A stretch of DNA of 64,000 bases from Variovorax paradoxus (GTDB lineage: Bacteria > Pseudomonadota > Gammaproteobacteria > Burkholderiales > Burkholderiaceae_C): positions 94,335-158,334 of the forward strand of contig NZ_JAGGNV010000005.1 of assembly GCF_018614955.1 (NCBI RefSeq). The letters are read 5' to 3'. Positions within the stretch are counted from its first letter, which is position 1. Each line of letters starts with the position of its first letter. Shown piece after piece: positions 16,328 to 27,741 of the stretch. The notes under the pieces are model-generated. The model saw only the letters and a program-made list of their open reading frames with translations, did not search any database and was not told the origin of the DNA. A program made the translations under genes and the position numbers.

Positions 16328-18019
16328 ATGGCCCTGCATCGCGACCAGCTCGTGCGCTGGCTTCCCTTCCTCGCCTGGCCCCGCCCGAGCCGCGCGCTGC
16401 TCACCGGCGAAGCGCTGGCCGGCATCACCGTGGCATTGATGGTGATCCCGCAGGGCGTGGCCTATGCGGCGCTGGCCGGGATGCCGCTGGTCACGGGGAT
16501 CTACGCCTCGCTGCTGCCGGCCTTGATCGGCGTGCTGTTCAGTGCATCGACGCGGCTGTCGGTCGGACCGACTGCCCTGTCCAGCCTGCTGGTCGCGGCC
16601 TCGCTCGGCCCGCTGGCCATTCCCGGCAGCGCCGAATGGGTGGCGCTCGCGGTGTGGCTGTGCCTCATGTCGGGTGCGATCCAGCTGGTGCTCGGGCTCG
16701 GCGGTTTCGGCTGGGTGCTGCGGCTGGTCAATTCGCCGGTGCTGATGGGCTTCACGCAGGCGGCTTCGGTGCTGATCATCCTGTCGCAGCTGCCGGCGCT
16801 CTTCGGCTTCACCGGCCGCAGCATCGACCAGCTGCTGCACGGCGCGCCGCCCGATTTCCTGGCCATTGCCTTCGGGCTCGGCAGCATCGCGGCGCTGTGG
16901 CTCGCCAAGGAGCGCTGGCCGCGCTTTCCGGCCGCCATGGTGGTGGTGGGTGCGTGTGCGGCCATCAGCGCGGCCATCGGCTATGCGCTGCGCGGCGGCG
17001 CGGTGGTCGGCACCCTGCCCTCGGGCCTGCCGGCCTTCTACTGGCCCGGCCCGCTGCCGCTCGGCACCTTCGGCGCGTTGCTGTTGCCGGCCTTGATGAT
17101 CACGCTGGTGAGCTTTCTCGAAACGGCCTCGAGCGCCAAGGTCGACAACGCGCGCGCCGGCAAGCTCTGGAACGAGAACCAGGACCTGATCGGCCAGGGC
17201 CTGGCCAAGATCGCCTCGGGCCTCTCGGGCGCCTTCCCCACCAGTTCCTCGTTCTCGCGCTCGGCCATCAATCTCTACGCCGGCGCGCAGACCGGCTGGG
17301 CCACCGTGTTCTGCGTGCTGCTGATCGGCGCCGCGCTGCTGTGGGCGATGCCGCTGCTCTATCACGTGCCGCAGGCGGTGCTCGCGGCGATCGTGGTGGT
17401 CGCCATGCTGGGCCTGGTGCGGCCGGGGCAGTTCGTCGCGCTGTGGCGCATCTCGCGCGTCGAAGCGGTCACCGCGCTGGTCACCTTCGTGCTCACGATC
17501 GCGACCTCGCCCTCGATCTACTGGGGCGTGCTGGCCGGCCTCTTGATGAGCCTCAGCCACTACATGTATCGGCATTTGCATCCGCGCATCATCGAAGTCG
17601 GCCTTCATCCCGACGGCAGCCTGCGCGACCGCCACCTGTGGAACCTGCCGCCGCTCGCGCCGCAGCTGCACGCGATGCGCATGGACGCCGAGCTCGACTT
17701 CGCCACCGCGAGCACGCTGGAGCGCGCCATCACCGTCACGCTGGCGATGCGGCCCGAGCTCACCGACATCTGCCTGTTCGCGCAGCCGATCAACCGCATC
17801 GACGTGACCGGCGCGGAGGTGTTCGGCACGATCCGCCGGCTGGTGGAATCCAAGGGCGTGCGCCTGCATCTGAGCGGCCTCAAGCTGCCGGCGCAGCAGG
17901 TGCTGGAACGCGCCGGCCTGCTGAGTCCCGGACCGATGCTGTTCGTCTACCGGACCGACAGCGACGCGCTGGCCGCGCTGGCCGATGCGTCCGTCCTGCA
18001 GCCGGAGAGCGTCGCATGA
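16328..18019 (+). CDS. SulP family inorganic anion transporter with STAS domain
   Basis: This 563-residue SLC26/SulP protein begins with the family segment LTGEALAGITVALMVIPQGVAYAALAGMP, followed by about a dozen hydrophobic segments, a conserved core GLSGAFPTSSSFSRSAIN near residue 300, and a cytosolic STAS domain at about residues 430-550. It likely transports sulfate, bicarbonate or another oxyanion. The stop codon overlaps the ATG of the next gene (ATGA), implying coupled expression with the phosphoesterase. Confidence 0.9.
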   Translation: MALHRDQLVRWLPFLAWPRPSRALLTGEALAGITVALMVIPQGVAYAALAGMPLVTGIYASLLPALIGVLFSASTRLSVGPTALSSLLVAASLGPLAIPGSAEWVALAVWLCLMSGAIQLVLGLGGFGWVLRLVNSPVLMGFTQAASVLIILSQLPALFGFTGRSIDQLLHGAPPDFLAIAFGLGSIAALWLAKERWPRFPAAMVVVGACAAISAAIGYALRGGAVVGTLPSGLPAFYWPGPLPLGTFGALLLPALMITLVSFLETASSAKVDNARAGKLWNENQDLIGQGLAKIASGLSGAFPTSSSFSRSAINLYAGAQTGWATVFCVLLIGAALLWAMPLLYHVPQAVLAAIVVVAMLGLVRPGQFVALWRISRVEAVTALVTFVLTIATSPSIYWGVLAGLLMSLSHYMYRHLHPRIIEVGLHPDGSLRDRHLWNLPPLAPQLHAMRMDAELDFATASTLERAITVTLAMRPELTDICLFAQPINRIDVTGAEVFGTIRRLVESKGVRLHLSGLKLPAQQVLERAGLLSPGPMLFVYRTDSDALAALADASVLQPESVA

Positions 18020-18822
18020 AGCTCCACATCCTCTCCGACCTGCACCTGAGCCGCGGCGTGCTGCCGCATCCGCAGACCGATGCCGATCTCGTCATCCTGG
18101 CCGGCGACATCGCGCGCCCGGCCGAAGCGCTGGCCTGGGCCGCGGGCTTCGACAAGCCGGTGCTCTATGTGGCCGGCAACCACGAGTTCTATGGCGGCAG
18201 CATCGACGGCACGATGCGCGAGCTGAAGGGACGCGCAGCCCGAACGCGCATCCGCATGTTCGACGACGAGGAACTCGTGATCGACGGCGTGCGCTTCCTC
18301 GGCAGCACGCTGTGGACCGACTACATGCTGTTCGGCGCGGGCGAGGCGCGCACGTCGGCGATGGCCCTGGCCGCCCAGTTCATGCGCGACTTCAGCCGCA
18401 TCCGGTTGAACGAGGACTCGCCCGCCCTCTTCGCGCCGGCGGATGCGGCCGCATTGTTCCGGCGCCACGAGGCCTGGCTGGCCGACCGGCTGGCCGAGCC
18501 GCATGCAGGGCCGACCGTGGTCATCACGCACCACGCACCTTCGCAGAACAGCATCCATCAGCGCTTTGCCGGCTCGCCGATCAACGCCTCCTTCGTGTCC
18601 GACCTGGAAGCGTTGATGCCCAGCGGCGGGCCCGAACTCTGGATCCACGGCCACACGCACGACAGCTTCGACTACCGCGTGAACGACACGCGCGTAGTGT
18701 GCAACCCGCGCGGCTATGCGCGCGAAGGGGTCAACGAGAACGCGCTGTTCGATCCGCTGCTCACGGTCGAGGTCGGCCGCGCGCCGGCGCTCAATCCTTC
18801 ACCGGCCCGCGCAGGCTCTTGA
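18016..18822 (+). CDS. Calcineurin-like metallophosphoesterase
   Basis: This 268-residue phosphoesterase has the standard metal-ligand motifs: LSDLHL (Asp-x-His), LAGDIA (GD), GNHEFY (GNHE), VITHHAP and IHGHTHD (GHxH). This complete set predicts a dinuclear-metal hydrolase; the substrate could be a nucleotide, phospholipid or protein. It overlaps the sulP stop codon. Its 3' end overlaps the convergent arfB gene by 32 nt. Confidence 0.88.
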   Translation: MKLHILSDLHLSRGVLPHPQTDADLVILAGDIARPAEALAWAAGFDKPVLYVAGNHEFYGGSIDGTMRELKGRAARTRIRMFDDEELVIDGVRFLGSTLWTDYMLFGAGEARTSAMALAAQFMRDFSRIRLNEDSPALFAPADAAALFRRHEAWLADRLAEPHAGPTVVITHHAPSQNSIHQRFAGSPINASFVSDLEALMPSGGPELWIHGHTHDSFDYRVNDTRVVCNPRGYAREGVNENALFDPLLTVEVGRAPALNPSPARAGS

Positions 18823-19204
18823 TTTCCGAGCGCTGGCTCTTGCCCTCGAGCCGCCGCTGCTTCGCGCCATAGCTGGGCTTGGTCGGCCGGCGCACGCGCG
18901 GCGGCGCGGCGACGCTGTCGACCAGCTCCTGCAGCCGCGCCAGCGCGTCGGCGCGGTTCATGTCCTGGCTGCGGTGCTTCTGCGCCTTCAGCACCAGCAC
19001 GCCTTCCTGCGTGATGCGGCTGTCGCGCAGCGCGAGCAGGCGTTCCTTCACGTCCTCGGGCAGCGAGCTCGCCGGGATGTCGTAGCGCAGGTGCACCGCG
19101 CTCGACACCTTGTTGACGTTCTGCCCGCCCGCGCCCTGCGCGCGGATGGCGCTGAACTCGACCTCCAGAGGGTCGATGAGGATGGGCGGACGCGGTGCGG
19201 GCAT
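18791..19204 (-). CDS. arfB: Alternative ribosome-rescue factor ArfB (peptidyl-tRNA hydrolase)
   Basis: This 137-residue release-factor-like protein rescues ribosomes stalled at the end of non-stop mRNAs by hydrolysing peptidyl-tRNA. The catalytic GGQ is visible in RAQGAGGQNVNKVSSAVHL near residue 27, followed by the RITQEGVLVLKAQKHRSQ core. The basic, flexible C-terminal tail (KPSYGAKQRRLEGKSQRSEIK) is the part that enters the empty mRNA channel. It converges on and overlaps the phosphoesterase gene. Confidence 0.93.
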   Translation of the reverse strand: MPAPRPPILIDPLEVEFSAIRAQGAGGQNVNKVSSAVHLRYDIPASSLPEDVKERLLALRDSRITQEGVLVLKAQKHRSQDMNRADALARLQELVDSVAAPPRVRRPTKPSYGAKQRRLEGKSQRSEIKSLRGPVKD

Positions 19205-19228
19205 CCGCTATTCTGGCCCGCCCGGCCG

Positions 19229-20977
19229 CTACACCGGCAGCACGTCGAGTTGGCCTGCGCCAGGCAAGGCATGCAGGCTCGCCGCGAGCCGTGCGGAATA
19301 GGAGCGGCTGAGCACCGTGCTGACCTCCGTCCAGTCGCCCCTGGCTTCTGCCGGCGTGAGCGTGAGCACCAGGTAGCCGCGCTTGCTCGTCTCCGCATAG
19401 CGCAGGTCCCTCACCAGCTTCGGAAAGGCATCCGAGAGGACTGAGCTGGGAATCAGGGGCCGCAGGCGCTCGAGCCCCGGCGAGCTGACCGAGGCGGCGG
19501 CGAACTCCACGCCGACGCGCTGGCCGCCGGCATCGGTCAGGTTGCTGGCCCAGGCGTTGTGCGTGTCGCCGGCCAGCGAGACGAGGTTCTTGCCCAGCGA
19601 ACGGGCCGTGACCAGAACCGATTCGCGCGCGGCGGGATAGCCATCCCACGCATCGAGGTTGTAGGGCACGCGGCGCTGATTCAGCAAAGCGCGCTGGCTG
19701 TCGCTGCGCAGCGGCTCCGGTGTCGCCTGCGCGGCCAGGAATTCGGCCACCGTCTCGGGCGTAAATGCGCTTGCGATGGAGAGCGGTATTTCCATGCGCG
19801 CCATGAGCACCTGGTTCCCCAGTACCTGCCAGGTGGCGCCGGAAGCGGCCAGCCGTGCCGACAGCCAGTCCGATTGCTCGGCACCCAGAAGCTGGCGCGA
19901 CCCGCCGGCAGCCGCGCCGGCCAGATACTGATCGAGATTGACCTGCTGGTCGCGCCCGATCAGCCGGGTGTCCAGCATGTGCAGCGACGCGAGCGTGCCG
20001 AAGTCGAAGGAGCGATAGATCTTCAGCGGATTCGATGGGTCCGGCATGCGGACCGGAAGCCATTCGCGATAGGCCTGCACCGCCGCTGCACGCCGCGCGG
20101 CAAAGCTGCCTTCCGTGGCCGGATCGTGGTCGACCGCGCCGCCGGACCACGCGTTGTCGGCCACGTCGTGGTCGTCCCACACCGCGATCACCGGCAGCTT
20201 CGCGTGGAATGCGATCAGGTCGGGGTCGGTCCGATACTGCGCATGGCGGCGACGGTAGTCGTCGAGGGTGATGAGTTCGTGCGGCGGCTGCGATTCGCGA
20301 TCGATCGCAATGGCCAGCTCCGACGCGAAACCCAGCAGCCCGAATTCGTAGATGTAGTCGCCGAGATGAAGGGCCACATCGATGTCCGTGCGCTTGGCCA
20401 GTTCGGCATAGACATTGAAGTAGCCGGCCGGAAAGTTCGAGCACGAGACCACGGCCAGCTTCAACTGCGACACATTGCCGACGGGCGAGGTCTTCGTGCG
20501 CCCCGTGGGCGACGGCTCCGATCCGACATAGAAGCGGAAGTAGTAGACGCTCGCGGGTTGCAGGCCGGTGACATCCACCTTGACGGTGTAATCCTGCTCC
20601 GCTCCGGTGCTCGTCGTGCCGCGGGCGACGATGCCGCCGAAGTTGGGATCGCTCGCCACCTCCCAGCTCAGGTTGAGCGTGCCCGGGCCTGGCGCCGTGA
20701 CGCGCGTCCACAGGATGACACGGTCGGACAAGGGGTCGCCGCTTGCGACTCCATGGGAGAACAGGCCGCCCGTGCCGGCGGGGGGCGCACCGCCGCCGCC
20801 TCCACCGCCACCGCCACCACCGCCGCCTCCACCGCACCCGGACACGCTGACGCCGCTGCCCACGAACATGGCGTACAAAACGGCGCTGCGGATGAAGGCG
20901 CGGCGCGAAGGCTCGGGCAGCATGCGCTGCGGATCCGCCGTGGTTTCGGAGGCCTCGGTGCCATGGGCTTTGCGCAT
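19229..20977 (-). CDS. PhoD-family alkaline phosphatase, predicted Tat lipoprotein with poly-glycine linker
   Basis: This 582-residue phosphodiesterase/phosphatase is probably surface- or membrane-anchored. ATG at 20977 is chosen because AAGGAGC lies upstream. The N-terminus has a twin-arginine motif (S24-RRAFIR) and a lipobox ending at C48 (VSGC), followed by exactly 15 glycine codons. PhoD motifs are VVSCSNFPAGYFN, HLGDYIYEFG, VWDDHDVADNAWSG and LAGDTHNAWASNL, giving the Fe/Ca site residues. Conserved cores are intact, so it should be active on phosphomonoesters or diesters outside the cytoplasm. Confidence 0.9.
   Translation of the reverse strand: MRKAHGTEASETTADPQRMLPEPSRRAFIRSAVLYAMFVGSGVSVSGCGGGGGGGGGGGGGGGAPPAGTGGLFSHGVASGDPLSDRVILWTRVTAPGPGTLNLSWEVASDPNFGGIVARGTTSTGAEQDYTVKVDVTGLQPASVYYFRFYVGSEPSPTGRTKTSPVGNVSQLKLAVVSCSNFPAGYFNVYAELAKRTDIDVALHLGDYIYEFGLLGFASELAIAIDRESQPPHELITLDDYRRRHAQYRTDPDLIAFHAKLPVIAVWDDHDVADNAWSGGAVDHDPATEGSFAARRAAAVQAYREWLPVRMPDPSNPLKIYRSFDFGTLASLHMLDTRLIGRDQQVNLDQYLAGAAAGGSRQLLGAEQSDWLSARLAASGATWQVLGNQVLMARMEIPLSIASAFTPETVAEFLAAQATPEPLRSDSQRALLNQRRVPYNLDAWDGYPAARESVLVTARSLGKNLVSLAGDTHNAWASNLTDAGGQRVGVEFAAASVSSPGLERLRPLIPSSVLSDAFPKLVRDLRYAETSKRGYLVLTLTPAEARGDWTEVSTVLSRSYSARLAASLHALPGAGQLDVLPV
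20789..20833 (-). repeat. GGN trinucleotide tract encoding 15 glycines
   Basis: Fifteen consecutive glycine codons with mixed third bases follow the lipobox cysteine of the PhoD protein. Slippage in units of three would change linker length but not reading frame. Confidence 0.9.
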
Positions 20978-21188
20978 GTCTCGCTCCTTGCCCGCTTTGA
21001 TCGGCGGATGGTGGCCGGATTGGATGCGCGGGCAAGCGGCCCCCGCGTAGGCGCGGATCAATCCGCGAGGTCGGCGAAGCGCTTACAACGAGTCACAGCC
21101 TGTTGCGAGCGCATACAGAGAACAGGGTCGCGTGCTGTTTGACGCTGGCCCGCGACGGGTCCATATTCAACGCAGGAGGTGTGATGCC

Positions 21189-21995
21189 ATGCCTGCCGTT
21201 CGCCCCGCTGCCGTCGCGGGGACCTTCTATCCCAACGATGCGCTGCAGCTGCAGCGCGAGGTCGGCGATTGCCTCGCCGCCGCCGACAGTGCGGTCGCAG
21301 AATCTGCGCATCCGCCGAAGCTGCTGATCGTTCCGCACGCCGGCTATGTGTATTCCGGCGCCGTCGCGGCACAAGCCTATGCTCTGCTCGCCCCGTGGCG
21401 CGAGCGGATCACGCGCGTCGTGCTGATCGGTCCGGCCCATCGCTGCGCGGTGCGCGCGCTGGCGGCACCGGAAGCGGACGCCTTCGATACGCCGCTCGGC
21501 CGGATCGCGCTGGAACATACTTCCCTTGCCCTGCTCGGCAGCCCGCCGCAGGTCGTGCACGACGACTGGCCTCATGCCTTCGAGCATTCGCTGGAGGTGC
21601 AGCTGCCGTTCCTGCAGATGGTGCTGGACAGCTTCGCGCTGGTCCCCCTGCTCGTCGGCAGCGCGAATCCCTCCGAGCTGGCCCAGGTTCTGGATCGGCT
21701 CTGGGGCGGGGACGAAACGCTGATCGTCGTCAGCTCCGACCTGTCGCACTACCTGCCGTATGCGCAGGCGCAGGCGCGCGACCGCGCGACGGTGCAGCGC
21801 ATCCTCGCGTTCGACAGCGCCCTGGATCCCGAGGAGGCCTGCGGCGCACGGGCGATCAACGGCGCGCTGCAGGCGGCACGCAGCCATGGCCTGCAGCCGC
21901 GCCTGCTGGACCTGCGCAATTCCGGCGATACCGCGGGCGACCGCCGCCGCGTGGTCGGCTACGCGGCGATCGCGTTCGAGGCGCCGGCATCATGA
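21189..21995 (+). CDS. amrB: Memo-family protein (AmmeMemoRadiSam system protein B)
   Basis: This 268-residue Memo-like protein has PAAVAGTFYPND at the N-terminus and the family metal-site segments VPHAGYVYSGAVAAQAY, GPAHRCAVRALA, HDDWPHAFEHSLEVQLPFLQ and VVSSDLSHYLPY. The fold resembles non-haem-iron ring-opening dioxygenases. It overlaps the radical SAM gene by four bases (ATGA). The family is named for its recurring association with radical SAM and AMMECR1 proteins; the reaction of the system is not established here, and no AMMECR1 gene is present in the window. Confidence 0.92.
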   Translation: MPAVRPAAVAGTFYPNDALQLQREVGDCLAAADSAVAESAHPPKLLIVPHAGYVYSGAVAAQAYALLAPWRERITRVVLIGPAHRCAVRALAAPEADAFDTPLGRIALEHTSLALLGSPPQVVHDDWPHAFEHSLEVQLPFLQMVLDSFALVPLLVGSANPSELAQVLDRLWGGDETLIVVSSDLSHYLPYAQAQARDRATVQRILAFDSALDPEEACGARAINGALQAARSHGLQPRLLDLRNSGDTAGDRRRVVGYAAIAFEAPAS

Positions 21996-23077
21996 GCGCG
22001 AGCCATCCCGGGCGCTGGTGGCACAGGCTGGACGACGGGCGCATCCAGTGCGATCTGTGTCCGCGCGACTGCCGGCTGCACGAAGGCCAGCGCGGGATGT
22101 GCTTCGTGCGCCAGCGCGTCGGCGACGAAATGGTGCTCGCGACCTACGGGCGCAGCTCGGGCTTCTGCCTCGATCCGATCGAGAAGAAGCCGCTGAATCA
22201 TTTCCATCCCGGCTCCAGCGTGCTCTCCTTCGGCACCGCCGGCTGCAACCTGGCATGCAAGTTCTGCCAGAACTGGGACATCTCCAAGAGCCGCGAAATG
22301 GACCGGCTGATGGACGCCGCATCGCCGCAACGCATCGCCGAGCTGGCGCGCCAGCGCGGCGCGATGAGCGTGGCCTTCACCTACAACGACCCGGTGATCT
22401 TCGCCGAGTACGCGATGGACGCGGCCGATGCCTGCCATGCGCTGGGTCTGTTCAGCGTCGCCGTGACCGCGGGCTACATGCACGCCGCGCCGCGGCGCGA
22501 GTTCTACGCCAGGATGGATGCGGCCAATGTCGACCTCAAGGGCTTCACGGAAGCCTTCTATTTCCAGCAGACCGGCGCCCACCTCGCGCCGGTGCTCGAC
22601 ACGCTGCAGTACCTGCGCCACGAGACGAGCTGCTGGTTCGAGATCACCACGCTGCTGATCCCCGGCCACAACGACAGCGATGCCGAGATCGAGGCGATGA
22701 GCCGCTGGATCGCCGATCACCTCGGGCCGGACGTGCCGCTGCACTTCACCGCCTTCCATCCGGACTACAAGATGATGGATGTGTCCGCGACGCCGCCTGC
22801 CACGCTGACGCGCGCCCGCGCCATCGCGCTCGCCAACGGGCTGCACCATGTCTACACCGGCAATGTCCACGACCTGGAAGGCGGGACGACCTGGTGCCCG
22901 CATTGCCGCGCAGCATTGGTGCGCCGCGACTGGTATCTCGTGCTGGACTGCGAACTCGATGCGCGCAGCGAATGCCCGCACTGCGGCACGCCGATCGCCG
23001 GCCGCTTCGGCACCTTCGAACGCGGCTTCGGCCGTCGGCGCATCCCCGTGTGGGCAGCGCAATCCCTGCCGTCATAA
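21992..23077 (+). CDS. amrS: AmmeMemoRadiSam system radical SAM enzyme
   Basis: This 361-residue radical SAM protein carries the cluster motif C85-NLA-C89-KF-C92, an N-terminal cysteine set (CDLCPRDCRLHEGQRGMC) typical of this subgroup and related to pyruvate-formate-lyase-activase-like proteins, and a C-terminal zinc-ribbon-like pair (WCPHC ... ECPHC). It is coupled to the Memo gene by overlap. The likely chemistry is SAM-dependent radical modification; the substrate is unknown. The PEBP gene begins 11 nt downstream. Confidence 0.92.
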   Translation: MSASHPGRWWHRLDDGRIQCDLCPRDCRLHEGQRGMCFVRQRVGDEMVLATYGRSSGFCLDPIEKKPLNHFHPGSSVLSFGTAGCNLACKFCQNWDISKSREMDRLMDAASPQRIAELARQRGAMSVAFTYNDPVIFAEYAMDAADACHALGLFSVAVTAGYMHAAPRREFYARMDAANVDLKGFTEAFYFQQTGAHLAPVLDTLQYLRHETSCWFEITTLLIPGHNDSDAEIEAMSRWIADHLGPDVPLHFTAFHPDYKMMDVSATPPATLTRARAIALANGLHHVYTGNVHDLEGGTTWCPHCRAALVRRDWYLVLDCELDARSECPHCGTPIAGRFGTFERGFGRRRIPVWAAQSLPS

Positions 23078-23088
23078 AGGAGACCCTC

Positions 23089-23565
23089 ATGAGCCTGACC
23101 CTCACTTCCACCGCGTTCGCACCGGACGGCGCGATACCGGCCATCCATACCTGCGAAGGCAAGGACGTGTCGCCGCCGCTGGCGTGGAGCGAGGCACCCG
23201 CGGCGACGAAGAGCTTCGCGCTCATCGTCGACGACCCGGATGCGCCCGATCCGGCGGCGCCCAAGATGACCTGGGTCCACTGGGTGCTCTACAACATCGG
23301 CGCGGAGGCCAGCGAGCTGCCCGAAGCGGTCAAGCCGGCGGCATTGCCGGCTGGCACGCGCGAGGGTGTCAACGATTGGGGCCGCACGGGCTTTGGCGGG
23401 CCTTGCCCGCCCATCGGCCGACACCGCTACTTCCACAAGCTCTACGCCCTCGACGCCGTGCTGCCGGAACTCGAGCGCCCGGACAAGGCCGCGCTCGAGA
23501 AGGCGATGAAGGGACACGTGCTCGCGCAGGCGGAGCTGGTGGGCACGTACGAGAAGCGGCGATAG
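23089..23565 (+). CDS. YbhB/YbcL family (phosphatidylethanolamine-binding-like) protein
   Basis: This 158-residue PEBP-fold protein has family signatures ACEGKDVSPPLAW-like (here TCEGKDVSPPLAWSEAP), LIVDDPDAPDP, WVHWVLYNI and GFGGPCPPIGRHRYFHKLYALD. An AAGGAG ribosome-binding site precedes ATG at 23089. It has no signal peptide, so it is cytosolic. Its position 11 nt after the radical SAM gene places it in the same operon, which raises the possibility that it works with the Memo/radical SAM pair. Confidence 0.9.
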   Translation: MSLTLTSTAFAPDGAIPAIHTCEGKDVSPPLAWSEAPAATKSFALIVDDPDAPDPAAPKMTWVHWVLYNIGAEASELPEAVKPAALPAGTREGVNDWGRTGFGGPCPPIGRHRYFHKLYALDAVLPELERPDKAALEKAMKGHVLAQAELVGTYEKRR

Positions 23566-23582
23566 GAGTCGCCGCTCCCGCC

Positions 23583-23915
23583 TTATTCGCCGCGTGACAC
23601 CGGACGGGCTTCCACGTCCGTCACACGGCCCGGATCGCGCAGGCGAACGGGGCTGTCGGCGGCTTCGCCGCGCGCTCGCGCCGCAGCCACGTCCGCCGCG
23701 GTGGGTTCGGCCGGGCGCGCTGCAGCCCGAAAGCGGTCGAAGCCGTGGCGTGGATCGAAGCGCATCACCCACGGCTGGACCGGCTGCCCCGTGAGGCGTG
23801 CCCAGCCGTAGCGCAGGCCCCAGACCGCCGCCAGCAGCAGCACGGCAACTGTGAGGCTGGCCGCGAACAAGAGGCCCAAGAAGAAAAGAACGAGGCGCAA
23901 AAGAAAGTTGAGCAT
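23583..23915 (-). CDS. Small single-pass membrane protein of unknown function
   Basis: This 110-residue protein has an N-terminal hydrophobic stretch (LLRLVLFFLGLLFAASLTVAVLLLAAVWGL, about residues 4-34) and a hydrophilic, arginine- and alanine-rich C-terminal tail. I do not recognise a family. It lies five bases after the clpB stop codon on the same strand, so it is probably the second gene of the clpB transcript. The N-terminus resembles that of small inner-membrane proteins rather than a cleaved signal. Confidence 0.65.
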   Translation of the reverse strand: MLNFLLRLVLFFLGLLFAASLTVAVLLLAAVWGLRYGWARLTGQPVQPWVMRFDPRHGFDRFRAAARPAEPTAADVAAARARGEAADSPVRLRDPGRVTDVEARPVSRGE

Positions 23916-23920
23916 CGAAG

Positions 23921-26542
<2,622 letters not shown>

Positions 26543-26563
26543 GAATGACTCCGATTCCCGGGC

Positions 26564-26592
26564 ATGTAGGGGTGTATGGCACGTAATTCAAG
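26564..26592 (-). promoter_or_regulatory. Sigma-32 (RpoH) type heat-shock promoter of clpB
   Basis: On the minus strand CTTGAA (-35) is followed after 14 nt by CCCCTACAT (-10), close to the heat-shock consensus CTTGAA-N13..15-CCCCATnT. The predicted start point lies about 15 nt before the clpB ATG. Confidence 0.75.
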
Positions 26593-26711
26593 CCAGAGGC
26601 GTCGGCCGGAGCCGCGTCAGCGCCTGCTCGTACAAAATAGCCAACCGCGGCGCGGGCACGCGAGTTGCTCGCTTATTTGCCCTGTTGTTCTTCAATCATC
26701 TGGAGTTGCTC

Positions 26712-27710
26712 ATGTTCTGTTCAAGGTGGATTGCCGCTTCCGCGCCACGCCGGGTCTTCGCACTCGGGCTCCTGGCCGCGATTGCGGGCTTCTCTGGCTT
26801 CGCGCAGGCGCAGCAGGGCACGCCGATCAAGCTCCTGGTCGGCTTTCCTGCCGGCGCCGGCAGCGACGCGATCGCCCGCACGCTGGCCGAGAAGCTCAAG
26901 GACCAGCTGGGCGCGCCGGTGGTGGTCGAGAACCGCGCCGGCGCCGGTGGCCAGATCGCCGCGCAGGCCCTCAAGGCCGCCGCACCGGACGGTCACACGC
27001 TGTTCCTCTCGCACGATCACAGCATTTCGATCCTGCCGCAGGTGGTGAAGAACGCGGGCTTCAATCCGGCCACCGATTTCGTGCCGGTCGCCGGCTTCGC
27101 GACCTTCGCCAACGTGCTCGCGGTATCGGGCGGCACCCCGGCGAAGAACCTGGACGAGTACCTCAAATGGGTGCGCACCCAGCGCGGCGGCAAGGACACC
27201 ATCGGCGTCCCGGCGCCGGCCTCGATCCCCGAGTTCCTGGTGAAGATGATCGGCGCCAAGTACAAGATCGACGTGCAGTCGGCGCCCTACCGCGGCAGCG
27301 CGCCGATGACGGCCGACATGCTGGGCAACCAGATCAGCGCCGGCATCGCCTCGGTGCCCGACTTCATCGAGAACCACAGGGCCGGCAAGGTGCGCATCGT
27401 CGCCACCATCGGCAGCAAGCGCCAGGCGCTGCTGCCTCAGGTGCCGACCTTCACCGAGCTCGGCTTCGCCAACCTGGAAGACCTGCCCTACTACGGCGTG
27501 TTCGCGCCCGTCGGCACGCCGCAACCGGTGATCGATCGCTTCGGCGATGCCCTGGCCAAGGTGCTGGCCATGCCGGACGTGAAGCAGAAGCTCACCACCA
27601 TGGGGCTGACGGTGGCCTACGAACCGCAAGGCCAGTTCGCGGGGCGCGTTCGCAGCTATACGCAAACCTGGGAAGGCATCATCAAGGCGAGCGGCTTCAC
27701 GCCTCAATGA
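26712..27710 (+). CDS. Orphan Bug/TctC family periplasmic solute receptor
   Basis: This 332-residue receptor has a signal peptide (RRVFALGLLAAIAGFSGFAQAQ) and the Bug signature IKLLVGFPAGAGSDAIARTLAEKL, then VVVENRAGAGGQIAAQAL. No tctA or tctB is nearby, so it is one of the stand-alone receptors common in Comamonadaceae and Bordetella. Bug receptors bind carboxylates or amides; the ligand is unknown. It is not similar enough to the receptor at 2711 to be a recent duplicate. Confidence 0.9.
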   Translation: MFCSRWIAASAPRRVFALGLLAAIAGFSGFAQAQQGTPIKLLVGFPAGAGSDAIARTLAEKLKDQLGAPVVVENRAGAGGQIAAQALKAAAPDGHTLFLSHDHSISILPQVVKNAGFNPATDFVPVAGFATFANVLAVSGGTPAKNLDEYLKWVRTQRGGKDTIGVPAPASIPEFLVKMIGAKYKIDVQSAPYRGSAPMTADMLGNQISAGIASVPDFIENHRAGKVRIVATIGSKRQALLPQVPTFTELGFANLEDLPYYGVFAPVGTPQPVIDRFGDALAKVLAMPDVKQKLTTMGLTVAYEPQGQFAGRVRSYTQTWEGIIKASGFTPQ

Positions 27711-27741
27711 GTGTTGGACCCCGGCTTCGGCGGCGGCCGCC

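Noticed and set aside
15284..17869. A minus-strand open frame of about 861 codons over the AraC and SulP genes
   Set aside because: Its composition (His/Gln/Arg/Glu/Ala-rich) is that of a shadow frame, while the plus-strand frames show clear AraC and SulP motifs.
10185..18822. Two convergent gene pairs each overlap by 32 nt and share the string GCGCTCAATCCT (10181 and 18788 regions)
   Set aside because: The shared 12-mer encodes similar Ala-Leu-Asn-Pro ends and the flanks differ, so I treat it as coincidence, not a repeat element.
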